Counted from the first letter of the stretch, positions 21,657 through 32,480 are shown. The stretch: DNA of 64,000 nt from Linum tenue (GCA_946122785.1 CAMGYJ010000002.1:69713703-69777702), one strand, 5' to 3'. The notes: a model not told the origin generated them from the sequence alone. A program made the numbers and translations.

Positions 21657-22782
21657 GGAATGCGTTAGCCTGATTACTAACTTTTAAGTAATCACTGTGG
21701 CTACTTGGCTATTGATCATTAAGATTTAGATAATACAATCCGAGGGTCCATATTGATGAAGGTTATTTTCGGGTGGGAGCCAGACGATCCATTCTCTCAC
21801 TCACGCCATTATTGTGGGGCTAAATTAGTGGCCTTTCCGTATTCTCTTTTCCCCTTTCCTTTTCGTTTTTTCCATCAGCGCCGCTCTCAAGAACCTCTCA
21901 CCGGTGGGGAGAAGCTTCTTCCGTGCACCCATATTGCGTGTCGTCATCTCCAGTCTTTAATCGGCGGACCGGCGATGGTGTCGTTCTCGCCCACCGCTGC
22001 CCTCTCTCTCCCTCTCTCCCTCTCTCTCTCTGGGAGACGGCTGTGGCTGGAAAAGGTAAGATGAATAAAAACCCTAGATATGATTTTTTCGCATTGGTAG
22101 TGATTTTTCCGCAGTGGTAGTGTTTTTTTCTCGCATTGGTAGTGATTTTTTCGTAGTGGTAGTGTTTTTTCCCGCATTGGTATTGTTTTTTCCGCATTGG
22201 TAGTAATTTTTTCGTAATGGTAGTGTTGTTTCGCATTGGTATTCTTTTTTTTCCGCATTGGTATTGATTATCATGTAAGTGTATTGCTTTTTAGTGGTAT
22301 TGGTTGACTCTTGTAATGGTATAAAGTGTTTGTATTGGTAGTTTTAGTTTATTGGTATTGATTTATTTATGCAATGGTATTGTTTTGATTTCACAGTAGT
22401 AGTGATATTGGTTGTTTTAGTATTTATTTGACTTTTGTAATGGTATAGATTGTTTATATTGGTAGTTTTCGTATAATGGTATAGATTCTTTTTCTGCAAT
22501 GGTATTGATATTTTTTAAAATGGTAGTGATTGTCTAATGGATTGGTAGTGATTTCGTGTTTTTTCTTTTGCAGAAAGATTGAGTAAAATATGGAAAGGAG
22601 ATCTGGCTGGAGATTACGGAAGTGAGAGAAAGAGATTGAATTGTAATTAATAGATTTTTGTAACTACCTAAAATGTAATTTATTAAAATTAATTAATTAA
22701 TATAATTTATTTTTTTCATACGCAATTTACCCTTAGTAACCACGGTGATTACTACAAAATAGTAATCACCGTAACCGCTCCC
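21657..22782 (+). mobile_element. Mutator-like element with an intron-like unit
   Basis: The inverted ends are GGAATGCGTTAGCCTGATTAC and, from the right, GGGAGCGGTTACGGTGATTAC. A 10-bp target duplication, TGTATAAAGT, lies at 21647-21656 and 22783-22792. Inside, a GC-richer segment (about 21760-22055) ends in AAAAG|GTAAGA, and a TTTTCTTTTGCAG|A acceptor lies at about 22574. The unit therefore looks like a captured, spliced 5' gene piece, as in Pack-MULEs, but the donor gene is not recognisable. Confidence 0.7.
22084..22560. repeat. Minisatellite of TTTTTCGCATTGGTAGTG units
   Basis: About twenty degenerate units of roughly 18-22 bp with the core GCATTGGTAGTG or GTAATGGTATTG. The whole array sits inside the intron-like interval of the Mutator-like element. 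Confidence 0.8.
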
Positions 22783-23079
22783 TGTATAAAGTATAGCCAA
22801 GTAATATGTAACACCAAATTCCACCCCACACTTTAAAATGGACATTTTTCTCAATGGAGTAAAAGATAACGGGCTATGGAAAAGTTTGAAACAGTTTACT
22901 CAACTTGGCATTCAAATTCCAACATAGAGGGCTTGTGCAACTACCACTCATCTTGTTTAGGGAGATTCTAAATCGAACAATAGAAACAAAAGAAAACAAA
23001 GAAAGCAAGTGTTTCAACTCCTCAATCCAAGATAGAAAAACAAAGGGATAAGTCCCACCGATGCTTCATACTCTAGCTC

Positions 23080-24030
23080 CTTGATCTTCTTTTGCACCGT
23101 CTTTGTCCTTGCACTGGCTATCTTCAGTGCCATTTGTGGTAGGTTCAAATTCGGAGTTGGTGGAGCTTCTTTCAACTTGTCTCCCTATACTAGGACTTCA
23201 TCGTAATGATGATATGTTGCATGTAAGGAATTCTCATGTAGAGATCTCGTTCGAAACTTGATCTCTATCTCTAGCTTCGTCTCTTCAATCTCCTAGAAAT
23301 CGTAAGCTTCTGTGGGTTGATTCTCCTCTTCATTGTCTTTAATAGACCCCACTACTTGATGAATGATCTCTCCAACTTGTAATGTGATTTCTCATTTTGA
23401 TGCATTGATCATGGGCGGCACTGTTAGTGTCCATAAGTCGTCTTCCAAAAGATCAAGGAATATGGGGCTTTATCTTCATCTCGATCACTACATTGTCTAG
23501 CAAGAAGATGAAATACCCTATTTGGGTGCTCAGTCCTCAAACTATTCCAAGATATTGACATGGGTGTTGTATGTCATCTAGATCTCCATAATTTGCACCT
23601 CCATGTTAGTGAGACCCATATCTTGCTAGAGGGAAAGTGGTAGGATGTTGGTGCTACAACCAAGATCCACTAATCCTTGCTTTATATAATTACCGTGTAG
23701 GAGACAATTGATTGTGCATTGACTTGAACCTCCTTATCTTCGTGTACTCGAATGAGTTCTTGATGTCCATAAGGAATTGAGTTGATGTTGGTCTCCTCAA
23801 TCATATCATTCTCCAAGTGTTGCCCGAACTTCATCCTTCGGCTCTCCATAGTCCATAGCAACAATGCTCTCCGAAAGTGGCATACCACTCTCTTCTCCTC
23901 CTAAAGCATGCATCCTGCATCATTGAGGTATTTTGAGAGGCTTCTTCATGGATGTTCAACTCCTTTGCAGAGGTTGTGTCATCGTCTTCATAAAATACAG
24001 GTGTAAGTTCCACAATAACAAAAACCACAA
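23080..24030 (-). pseudogene. Degenerate Ty3-gypsy-type protease region
   Basis: On the minus strand near 23640-23700 the reading QGLVDLGCSTNILPLSL resembles the aspartic protease active-site region of plant gypsy polyproteins (a DLG-S-N-LP pattern). Flanking short frames (23682-23888 and 23831-24028) join it with stops and frameshifts. No LTR ends, integrase or reverse transcriptase were found. It is an old relic, and the assignment rests on one motif. Confidence 0.4.
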
Positions 24031-24399
24031 GTAATAAACAAGATTAACCATCCAAGTCATCGAAATTAAATAAGGTAAAAGGCATTACATGATATAAATG
24101 AAACTACAATAGTACTACCAAGTCTTCATCACTCCTTCTCATCATTATGGTCTTCATCGCTACAATTAAATCTAACGTCATAGCTATGGTAACTATCCTC
24201 TAGCGCCATACATTGATCTCCATATCCTCTGCACATCATAAAAAAATTTAGTTCACTGCATTCTCTATAATGCACAAACAATTACCTAATTTAAAAAAAT
24301 AAGAAAACTACACAGGCAAAATATACATTAGCATAAGGGAGAAAAATAATACAATTAGAGTCCAAACATACTGGAAAATGAGGAATGAGTAATCGAAAT

Positions 24400-25352
24400 T
24401 AATACGACCCTAGGGGGTTGTATGTGATCAAAGTAACGCAGCAAACGACTCAATCGAAGAATCGATTGAGCTCGAATCAAGAACGAAGCGCTCTTACTAC
24501 GATCTTGGGATAAAACGGAACCAAAAGGACGATTCCACACCTGGGGAACGCTCGATTGGTATAAAAGGTAGTTGCTCGACCACGATTGAAGTGACTATTC
24601 AATCGATACACAAGCTCAGCAAGTTTGGAATCCACCAAACCCAAAACAAGTTCGCAACTTGCACAAACCAAACGGTTTCTTTTCTATTCAACAAAGTCTT
24701 CTTTTTTACAACGAAATGGAAGGCTATTTATAGCCAATAAAACCTAATACAAACCTAATAGAACTAGGAAACAATTAAGGTAAAAGTCTACACTAAAAAG
24801 GACACAAAATTCGGATTTAAACTCTCTTTCTTCAAGCACAAGTAAGCTGCCCGGAAAACAGTCAAAAGGCAGCTTTCGTACTAACTTTGCGCCTTTTGTT
24901 GAAGGCCTTCCCGAACTCCAATTCTTCAGCCAATTCCTTCCCTTTGTTCACAAACATACCTAGTTTCATGTTGTGGAAGCCTTTTGACTTGAATCCCATC
25001 CATGATCCTTGAATTGAGCTCCAAAGTAGGCTTCACAGAACAGTTTTCTGCCTTAATCATTTTCTGGCAGTTTTCCAGTTTTGAGGTAGCAACTTTGAGG
25101 CCTTGGAAACCAACCTTAATGACATCATCTAGCTCCATAAAGCATACCATTGGAAAGATGGTAACTTTATCTGCAAAACAAACTTTTAAACATGAATTTT
25201 CACCAAGCCAATTGAGAGAACCATGCCTCCAAAGTATGTACCCTGAACACGGATTTTGACTTAGCCAAATTCTGCCTTTCTTCTTTCCAACCTTGATAGC
25301 TTCTTTGACAAGTATTTGTGACTTGTAGAAGTGGCCAATTTGGATCATATCA
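24400..25352 (-). repeat. 3' LTR (element orientation) of the non-autonomous element
   Basis: About 953 bp. The part from about 24630 to 25352 matches the other LTR apart from a 10-bp insertion near 24712. The part from 24400 to about 24630 differs at many positions. Confidence 0.8.
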
Positions 25353-27138
25353 GGTAGGAATGGCAATGGGGCAGGTCCGGGGCGGGTTTCTTGGTACCCA
25401 GACCCGCCCCGTGGCAGGCCGGGTCCAGGTCGGGTAATTGATCACGGGTCGCGGGTCGGGGCAGGTCGACCCAATGGGTATGCAATTTATATGAAAAACA
25501 TTAGAAATATTCGTTATTTTTATTATAAAACTAAGAAAACAAACAATATTATGACAATTGTAGCTAAATTATTGGAGAAATTGAAGTTTTCACTAATTTA
25601 CAACTTTATTATAACTAAAATATGATGCAATAAAAGGAAAATTCAAAGTAATTTGACTAAGATTTCATGTAATTTAGACAAGAACGGGTCAAGAATGGGG
25701 CGGGTCAGGGCAGGTCGGGTCGATGAGACTACCCATGCCCGCCCCGCCCCGCCTACGGGGCGGGTCGGACCCGCCCCAAAACAGGTCAAACAGGTCGGGT
25801 AAAACGGGTCAGGTCGAAATTGCCATCCCTAATATCAGGCTTCCCCTCTTCAAAAAGCTTTGCCCTCAAAGCTTGATCCTTCGTCTTGTCAAAATCTGCA
25901 CAGAACGGATCATAAATTGGGTCAAAAGAAGGCAGCTCAAACTGCGGAAACATGCTCGTCAAGACATCCCTGCAGCCTCCTCCAACTTCATTCGAGCTTG
26001 ATTCTAGCAGGATCAACTTCGTTTGTGGGTTACCCTGAAGTCCCTGACCTGTATCGAGGTCAATTGTGGCCGGGAAACAAAGTAGAAGTTGCCATGAATC
26101 TCCTACTGCAATGACGAACGCGGACGGAACCTGCAAACTTGGAATCTGTTGATTCAAACCCACCCACTCCAACTGACCACTCAAATCTTGTTCAAACGGC
26201 TTCCATATCAACCTTAAAAACATTCCCAGGTCTTGAACAGCCTCAGTAATCAAAGAATCGACGATTTTATTGTTCCCACCATCCTGAAATTTGAACGTTT
26301 TTGCAGAATTTTGCAATTCTGGAACTTTGGGTGTTTTGATTTCCGGCCGATCTAAGTCGCTGTCGAGTTGCATACACCTTCCATAATCATCTAGAAACTG
26401 ATTTCCAGTGGTGGTTTCACTCGATTCAAGCTTAAACTCTCCAACGAGATACCTGTTTTCGGAGTCGCCCTCCGGCATTTGTAAAAGTGACCTGGGCGAA
26501 TTGGGAACTTTGATTTGTTGCTGTTTTGCCTCGATTCTTGCTATATAAGTCGATCCTGGGTTAGTTTGTAATGTTTCTGCAGCAGGGGCTTCCCTCGAAT
26601 CGTCACCACAAGCCACAACGAGATCGTCGATTTGGGAACTCTGTTCTGCAGAATAGCGGCAACGTTTCTGCGTTCTTTTCAACGGAGTGATTCGAGCATC
26701 GTCAGTCAGCTCGGGAGCTTCTCCTAGACTTTTCAGCATGCTTTCAACCTCTAGGGAGACTTCTATGGTGAAATCGTCCTTGGAATCTCCCTCTTCTTCA
26801 ATGACTTTGCTGCGGCATGCAGCACTCTGTTCTACAGGAGAAAAACAGGGAGCTTGAACTTGGGAAATTTTGATTCCATTGGCGTTACGACTTTGCCCCA
26901 AGTTCTGAAATTTACCATCTAAATCGTGATTGGCTCCCTTTGTAACATCTGGAACTCGATTCCTCTCTGTAATCGGATTGCACGCTGCATAACTTTGCGG
27001 TGAAGCAGCTTTGTTTGCCGACAACTTCAGCTCATCTAATCGACGATGAATTTTGTCGAATTTGGGCTGGAATGTCGTGTTAAACATCTCGGTGACCATC
27101 TGCTTCAATTCCTCCATGTCAATTTGAAGATTTCCCAT
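24926..27138 (-). pseudogene. Unknown ORF of the LTR element, split by a MITE
   Basis: The ORF begins at 27138, 128 bp after the primer binding site, with a helical region (MEELKQMVTEMF...HRRLDELK). It reads through about 430 residues without a known domain, including a WVGLNQQIPSLQV and DTGQGLQGNPQTKLILLESS region. A 477-bp MITE then interrupts it; with the MITE in place translation stops at 25786 after a short foreign tail. Beyond the MITE the same frame continues from 25346 to a stop at 24926 (about 140 residues with ILWRHGSLNWLGENSC), now inside the LTR. There is no zinc knuckle, so calling it gag would be a guess from position only. Confidence 0.65.
25355..25831. mobile_element. hAT-type MITE inserted at an LTR boundary
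   Basis: The ends are TAGGAATGGCAAT and, inverted, ATTGCCATCCCTA. A perfect 8-bp duplication, ATATCAGG, lies at 25347-25354 and 25832-25839. Subterminal GGGGCGGGTC repeats are dense. Its insertion site spans the last bases of the LTR and the first bases of the polypurine tract. Confidence 0.9.
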
Positions 27139-27266
27139 AGTGTCTTCTTCGAATTCTGTTACTTCTTCAAATACGAATCCTTCTCTGCTCCTTTCTGTTT
27201 TCTGTCCGCGAAGAAAAACAGAATAAAACAGAACCTCGATCTCCTCCTTGCCCCTGTGTTGAACGG

Positions 27267-27279
27267 GGCTCTGATACCA
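27267..27279 (-). promoter_or_regulatory. Primer binding site of the non-autonomous LTR element
   Basis: TGGTATCAGAGCC on the minus strand, two bases after the 5' LTR end, complementary to initiator tRNA-Met. Confidence 0.85.
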
Positions 27280-27281
27280 CT

Positions 27282-28221
27282 TAATACGACCCTGGAGGGT
27301 GTATTTTTATCAAAGTAACGCAGCAACGACTCAATCGAGGAATCGATTGAGCTCGAATCAAGAACGAAGCGCTCTTAATACGATCTTGGGATAAAACGGA
27401 ACCAACGGACAATTCCACACCTGGGGAAAGCTCGTATGGTATAAAAGGGTAGCTGCTCGACCACGATTGAAGAGGATATTCAATCGATACAAAGCTCACA
27501 AGTTTGGAATCCACCAAACCCAAAACAAGTTCGCAACTTGCACAAACCAAACGGTTTCTTTTCTATTCAACAAAGTCTTCTTTTTTACATGGCTATTTAT
27601 AGCCAATAAAACCTAATACAAACCTAATAGAACTAGGAAACAATTAAGGTAAAAGTCTACACTAAAAAGGACACAAAATTCGGATTTAAACTCTCTTTCT
27701 TCAAGCACAAGTAAGCTGCCCGGAAAACAGTCAAAAGGCAGCTTTCGTACTAACTTTGCGCCTTTTGTTGAAGGCCTTCCCGAACTCCAATTCTTCAGCC
27801 AATTCCTTCCCTTTGTTCACAAACATACCTAGTTTCATGTTGTGGAAGCCTTTTGACTTGAATCCCATCCATGATCCTTGAATTGAGCTCCAAAGTAGGC
27901 TTCACAGAACAGTTTTCTGCCTTAATCATTTTCTGGCAGTTTTCCAGTTTTGAGGTAGCAACTTTGAGGCCTTGGAAACCAACCTTAATGACATCATCTA
28001 GCTCCATAAAGCATACCATTGGAAAGATGGTAACTTTATCTGCAAAACAAACTTTTAAACATGAATTTTCACCAAGCCAATTGAGAGAACCATGCCTCCA
28101 AAGTATGTACCCTGAACACGGATTTTGACTTAGCCAAATTCTGCCTTTCTTCTTTCCAACCTTGATAGCTTCTTTGACAAGTATTTGTGACTTGTAGAAG
28201 TGGCCAATTTGGATCATATCA
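27282..28221 (-). repeat. 5' LTR (element orientation) of the non-autonomous element
   Basis: 940 bp. It contains a second copy of the terminal coding segment of the ORF (about 27795-28218 on the minus strand), as the LTR overlaps the 3' end of the gene. Confidence 0.8.
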
Positions 28222-28226
28222 GAAAT

Positions 28227-29079
28227 TGTATAGCATGAGAGTATGAACGTGTGGGGTGCAACATCGATGATTCGGAGGTAAAACAAAGGAGTCATCACCT
28301 AAAAAGTGAAGCTGCTACAAGAATAAAACAACCTCATTTTAGCTTATGGTAGTCGTTTGAGTCCTTGAATATATATAATGTGCAAAAATGGAGTAAAAAC
28401 CGTGTTTTAAAGCTTTTGATCGTTTTTAATGATATTCTTTTGCAGGAAATAATCTTATATATTGATTAGCAAAATAGATAATTACATGCTGGAATTTAAT
28501 CAGGCCATAAAATTAAAGAAGCGATTCGTAGTCAGGGTACAATGAAAGAGCTTTTCTACCCACCAAGTGGGCGACCTACAAATCACACACTTAAACCACT
28601 ATGAGTCGAAAAAGTGTGCACAATACCTCTTATAGAAGGGCTCCTAACCGATTGTCCCGGGTATCACCACAATTAATTTTATCAATGATGACTTTGACGT
28701 CACATTCAAACCTTATCTCGCTAAACTCGCTTGCCAGACACTAGAGAACAGCCTCCCAGAAGACAAGCAACTCAACAACTATAGGATCATCAATCTCCTC
28801 AAACCGTATCCTTTAGCCAGGAGGATCTCCCCATCTTGGTTGCAGATAACCATCCCTCCACCCTAATGGGACCCACTCTTAATGATTTTGACCATGCTTT
28901 TGAAAACAAAAATCTTTTACTTAGAAACTTACTAATTTTGGTGAGCCTAAAATTTAATGTTTTACACTTTGATCCACGTTTTTACTCACCGCTTTCGGCA
29001 AATGGTATTATAGATGTATGGAGACTTTTCTTGCTGCTACAGATAATGCATTACGTGAGGAAGTCAGAATCAAGCCATC
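28227..29079 (+). other. Duplicated flank of a Gnk2 array unit
   Basis: Segments here (about 28300-28400 and 28880-29079) match 61690-61985: the AACTTACTAATTTTGGTGAGCC and CTTTGATCCACGTTTTTACTC regions occur in both. In both places a Gnk2-type promoter relic follows downstream. The interval 28440-28840 is not obviously shared. No gene was recognised. Confidence 0.5.
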
Positions 29080-29095
29080 GTGAGGTAGTGATTGT

Positions 29096-30000
29096 AAAAA
29101 CATTCTCTCTCCTCTCTTTTCTTCTCTGAGTACTCTCTAGAAACCTTTCACAGACAGCGTTGGGGGCTGCCGCCGGCGTCTCTTTGGCGACCGGTGGCAG
29201 CCCTATGCTACTCTTTCATTTCCTTTTTTCTTGCTGCTGTTTTGTTTCGTCCTCTCCTCCTTTCGTCAGTTCGTCTTCTCTGGTTTTTGCCATTCTCTGG
29301 TGCTTTTCCTTCCCGTTGCTGGGATTTCTTCCTCCCCTTTAGTGGGTTGATCTTTTGCCCTCTGATCTGTTGTTTCAGATCTGGAGATGTGTCCGACCTT
29401 AGATGCAAAATGGAGGCTAGATCTGTCACAGATCTAGCTTGTTTTCTCCTCTTTTTTCCTTTGTCTACCTCCTTGTTTCACTTTGCAGAGCTTGGTGATT
29501 CGGAGATGCAGCCGTTGGCGAGGACACGGTCTGGAGAGCTTGAAGACAGATGATCTCGTTCCTCTGGTTCCTTTGCTGGCCGTCCGGTCGCTTTGTTCAT
29601 TTCCCTGTGATGGCTCGACGGAAGGCGAACATCGATTTGGCTCGGGGTGGTGTGCTTGGAAGGCTTCCTTCCTTCCCCACCATCCGAGTTCGGTTGAATC
29701 AAATCCCTCTTGGAGCGTGGTGGCGATGGCTGGTGGTGGTCGGCGGTGCATGCGTAGTCAGGTGGCGGTTGAAATTCGGCCGCGGCAGTGGAGGAGGCTA
29801 GAGGAAGGCAAGAGGCTGCTAGGGTTTGTAGATGCGGACAATGTTTGGTCCGTGGTCCGGGCCCTATTGGGTTCCAGACTCTTGGTTTGGGCTTTTTTTG
29901 TTTGGGTCTTCTAACCCTTAGTTTCCTCTTGCTTGTATCATTTTCGATTGGGCCTGGCCCGTTTTGCAATCTAATTGAACTGATTTCAAAAAAAAAAAAA
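29096..30000 (+). mobile_element. ORF-less poly(A) retroelement, copy 2
   Basis: It starts with a CT-rich tract, has the shared GC-rich hairpin at 29164-29203, a pyrimidine- then G-rich body, and a 13-A tail (29988-30000). A 16-bp duplication, GTGAGGTAGTGATTGT, flanks it at 29080-29095 and 30001-30016. The 5' 110 bp resembles copy 1; the rest is too diverged to align by eye. No long ORF with known motifs is present. The duplication and poly(A) indicate mobilisation by LINE-type reverse transcriptase. Confidence 0.8.
29164..29203 (+). other. Conserved 17-bp hairpin near the 5' end of poly(A) element copy 2
   Basis: GGGCTGCCGCCGG pairs with CCGGTGGCAGCCC (one G-T pair), one bulged A follows, then CGTC pairs with GGCG around a TCTTT loop. 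Confidence 0.75.
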
Positions 30001-30089
30001 GTGAGGTAGTGATTGTGAAAAATCAGTTGCTCTCATTAATTAGAATTTGTTGAAAGAGGACTAATTATAAAATTTGTTGAAGAAACCGA

Positions 30090-30780
30090 CTTCTAATAAT
30101 GAACTCTCTTTCAACGAGCTAGAGCGACAACTTGGGAAAGGAATCTGCTGGAAGCCGGATACGGAATCGATAGCTTAGTTTGGCCCTGCTGTAGCTTTTG
30201 CAGAAGCAGCTTCTGGCTGGAGCTTTTAGATAATTACTTTAAAAAAAGTAGTTGAGTGTTTGGCTGTAAAACTATTAGAAGTGCTTTTTAATATAAGAGG
30301 TTGTGTAAAATGACTATAAAGTACTTATAATATAAAATATCAATAAAAATTTTAAACAATAAAAAGTAGTCAAAATGGATCTTGTTAGATTTCTTTTATA
30401 TTAAATAATATGATTTTATAATTTATTTTATTTTTAAAATGGTATAAATGAAAGAAAATTATATTTTCTGAAATAAAATTAAAATATGGCAAGGATAATT
30501 TTGTATTTTCAAAACAGCTTTTCGCCGGAGCTTCTGCTTTTATGTTATACAAAAGCGCTTTTCGGCTTTTCAAAAGCCGAGCTTTTACAGGTGTTTGGCT
30601 CTGCTTCAGCTTTTGAACCCGAAAAGCACTTCTAAAAGCCGGGCCAAACATAGAGGATGTTTCGGCTTTACGTTCGTTGAAATAGATAAGACGAAACGAA
30701 TTAAATAGGATGATCAATAGCCTAAATTTCCTAGGCTTGGATTTTCTTCCAGTTAGTTTATTATGAAGATGGGAATGATG
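30090..30780 (+). promoter_or_regulatory. Gnk2-unit promoter copy, interrupted by a MITE
   Basis: The blocks GACTTCTAATAATGAACTCT, GGAATCTGCTG, GTTGAAATAGATAAGACGAA and CCTAGGCTTGGATTTTCTT match those upstream of the intact gene at 35869 (35215-35400) and the relic at 62350-62590. A MITE of about 485 bp splits it. Coding sequence after it is only a 3' end. Confidence 0.55.
30168..30652. mobile_element. MITE with TAGTTTGGCCC ends
   Basis: Left end TAGTTTGGCCCTGC, right end GCCGGGCCAAACATA, with repeated AGCTTTTGC/GCAAAAGC-like motifs inside. It is absent from the two sister promoter copies, which shows it is an insertion. The exact target duplication could not be resolved. Confidence 0.55.
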
Positions 30781-30824
30781 TCTATCCCAATCCTAACTGA
30801 TGCAACTTTTTTAGCATTAGCGTA

Positions 30825-30932
30825 GCGATTCAACAGATGCGTGAGAATTGTCAGGGCAAAGATGGAGCTCAGTACGGGACGGAGGAGTGCTGTGCTAGAT
30901 ATGAGAAGACAAACAAGTTTTGTGGACCTTAA
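30825..30932 (+). pseudogene. Gnk2/DUF26-like 3' fragment
   Basis: It encodes MRENCQGKDGAQYGTEECCA and then RYEKTNKFCGP with a stop, closely matching the C-terminus of the intact gene at 35869. There is no signal peptide or first half; the promoter-like region lies about 45 bp upstream. An internal deletion joined promoter and 3' end. Confidence 0.8.
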
Positions 30933-31329
30933 TTAAGAAATGATACTATTGTACTATGCATTTAATTTGTATTTGGACATGGTTTTGCACGGACAAAGGC
31001 TTCTCATCTAATATATGTAACTGGGGAGAAATGCGGTATAAATTAAAATACGGGTTATTAATTCAGCTGGCTTGTATTAGTTTTCATATATATACTAGTA
31101 AAAGCTCGTCCGATACTGCTTCGTATGTGAGGTAATATTTTAGAGAGTAATAGTTTGATTGTTTACCCAAAAGTGAAAGGATAGTTTGTTGTGTAGAACA
31201 ACAAGGATTAGCTTAACGGAAAGAAGATTTCAAATTGTTCCGAATGTTATAATGTTTATTTGAAGTGCAATAGACTGTTGAGATATCAGAAAGACGAAAT
31301 TAATAATGCCACAAATTCAGTTGCGGCAG

Positions 31330-31745
31330 TGCGAAATGGAGGAGGGGGACAAATTAGGATCACGTCGACAGTGTTTCGAGATGATTTGTGATTTGGTGCG
31401 CGAAATGCCAAATATTCAGTAGCAATCATGCTTAACGGTAGAGGGGGACAACATAATATTCAGACGATAGTGTTTCGAGATCGGTTGTGAATTGGTGGGC
31501 GAAGCCGAGGATTAGACGGAGCAGATATGATATGTATCTTCGGTATCGGCCGTTGAAAACGAAGGAGGAGAACAACTTAGCATTAAGTCGATAGTGTTTC
31601 GAGATGAACTGTGAATTGGTGGACGACAATGCCAAATATTTGGTAGCAGCCATGTGTAACGATGGAGGGGGGCATCTTAGTATCCTTCAACAGTATTTCG
31701 AGATGGGCTGTGAATTGGTGGGCGAAATCGAGGATTGGACAGAGG
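31330..31745. repeat. Tandem repeat with alternating 99- and 124-bp spacing
   Basis: The phrase GTGTTTCGAGAT followed by GTGAATTGGTGGGCGAA recurs at 31371, 31470, 31594 and 31693 (last copy GTATTTCGAG). The 99, 124, 99 spacing indicates a duplicated 223-bp dimer. No coding function is apparent. Confidence 0.75.
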
Positions 31746-32084
31746 AAATCTAGTATGGATCTTTGCGAAACGAATAGCAATGCTTCCACCAAAGAATAGC
31801 AGTGTATCACGTGGATAATAACTACAGTGCAAAACCTAGTGGACAAAAGATGAAACAAAAGTTCTTAAATGGGAGAGTGCGGTAATAGGAGCTCGTCTAG
31901 ATTTAGGAGGTTGGGAGCAGGATGTGTTAGTGAAGAAAAAGCAAACCGACCCCTTAGAAGTTACCCACTTGCATTTGGAGAAGTTTAGAAGGCACTAATT
32001 ATGAATAGTAATTCAAAATCTTTGCTTTTGTGTATTAATTAATTGATTAGATATATTAACTTTTGCACTTCAATGCACGAGCCA

Positions 32085-32260
32085 TCGTGAGGTAGTGATT
32101 GTGAAGAATCAGTTGCTCTCACTAACTGGATTTTGTTGGAAGAAGTTTAATTATAAATTTTATACCACATATGAGGAGAAAATCTTGTATACTCCCGGCT
32201 TACCATGTCACTTTGACTACGTGGTACACCAACCCAATAGAAAATGGACACGTGGGAGAG
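32085..32260 (+). repeat. Array-flank repeat, present inverted at 34920-35060
   Basis: The stretch with GTGAGGTAGTGATTGTGAA, AATCTTGTATACTCCCGGC and ACTACGTGGTACACCAACCC recurs as reverse complement near 34920-35060, and its first part also occurs at 30001 and 61957. It is part of the repeated non-coding sequence around the Gnk2 units. Confidence 0.6.
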
Positions 32261-32442
32261 TTACTTTTAATTATTGTCCTGGTATTATTTCCGGCTTTCA
32301 TCTCTCCTCTTTCCAATTTCTTGAAATAATTACTTGACGTTTATCTTTCCTATTTCTATTTTTTATTAAACTTTCCAAATTCTAATTGATTCCCATTCTG
32401 TGCCAAGGAAACAACTTGTGTATTTGGATCATATATAAGAAA

Positions 32443-32480
32443 CTAGCGTGGCCCCGGCCATTTGACCGGAGAAAGGTGAG
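32443..32480 (-). mobile_element. Possible Helitron 3' terminus
   Basis: On the minus strand a CCGG...CCGG hairpin is followed by GGGCCACG and CTAG, then TT. That is the layout of a Helitron 3' end (hairpin, about 10 nt, CTRR, insertion before T). The 5' end was not found. Confidence 0.4.

Larger units (their letters stand above)
24400..28221 (-). mobile_element. Non-autonomous LTR retroelement with ORF running into its LTR
   Basis: Read on the minus strand the element has a 940-bp 5' LTR (27282-28221), primer binding site, one ORF, polypurine tract (GAAGAGGGGAAGCC) and a 3' LTR (24400-25352). The 5-bp target duplication is GAAAT at 24395-24399 and 28222-28226. The LTRs start TGATATG and end GTATTA, not the usual CA. 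No reverse transcriptase or integrase is present, so mobilisation would need another element. A hAT MITE sits at the junction between the internal region and the 3' LTR. LTR divergence is very uneven along their length. Confidence 0.8.

Noticed and set aside
29160..29969. Overlapping ORFs within the poly(A) retroelement
   Set aside because: Open frames exist on both strands because of skewed composition; none shows LINE or other protein motifs.
31085..31130. A third Helitron 3' end near TACTAGTAAAAGCTC
   Set aside because: CTAG and a weak hairpin are present on the minus strand, but pairing is poor and no other support exists.
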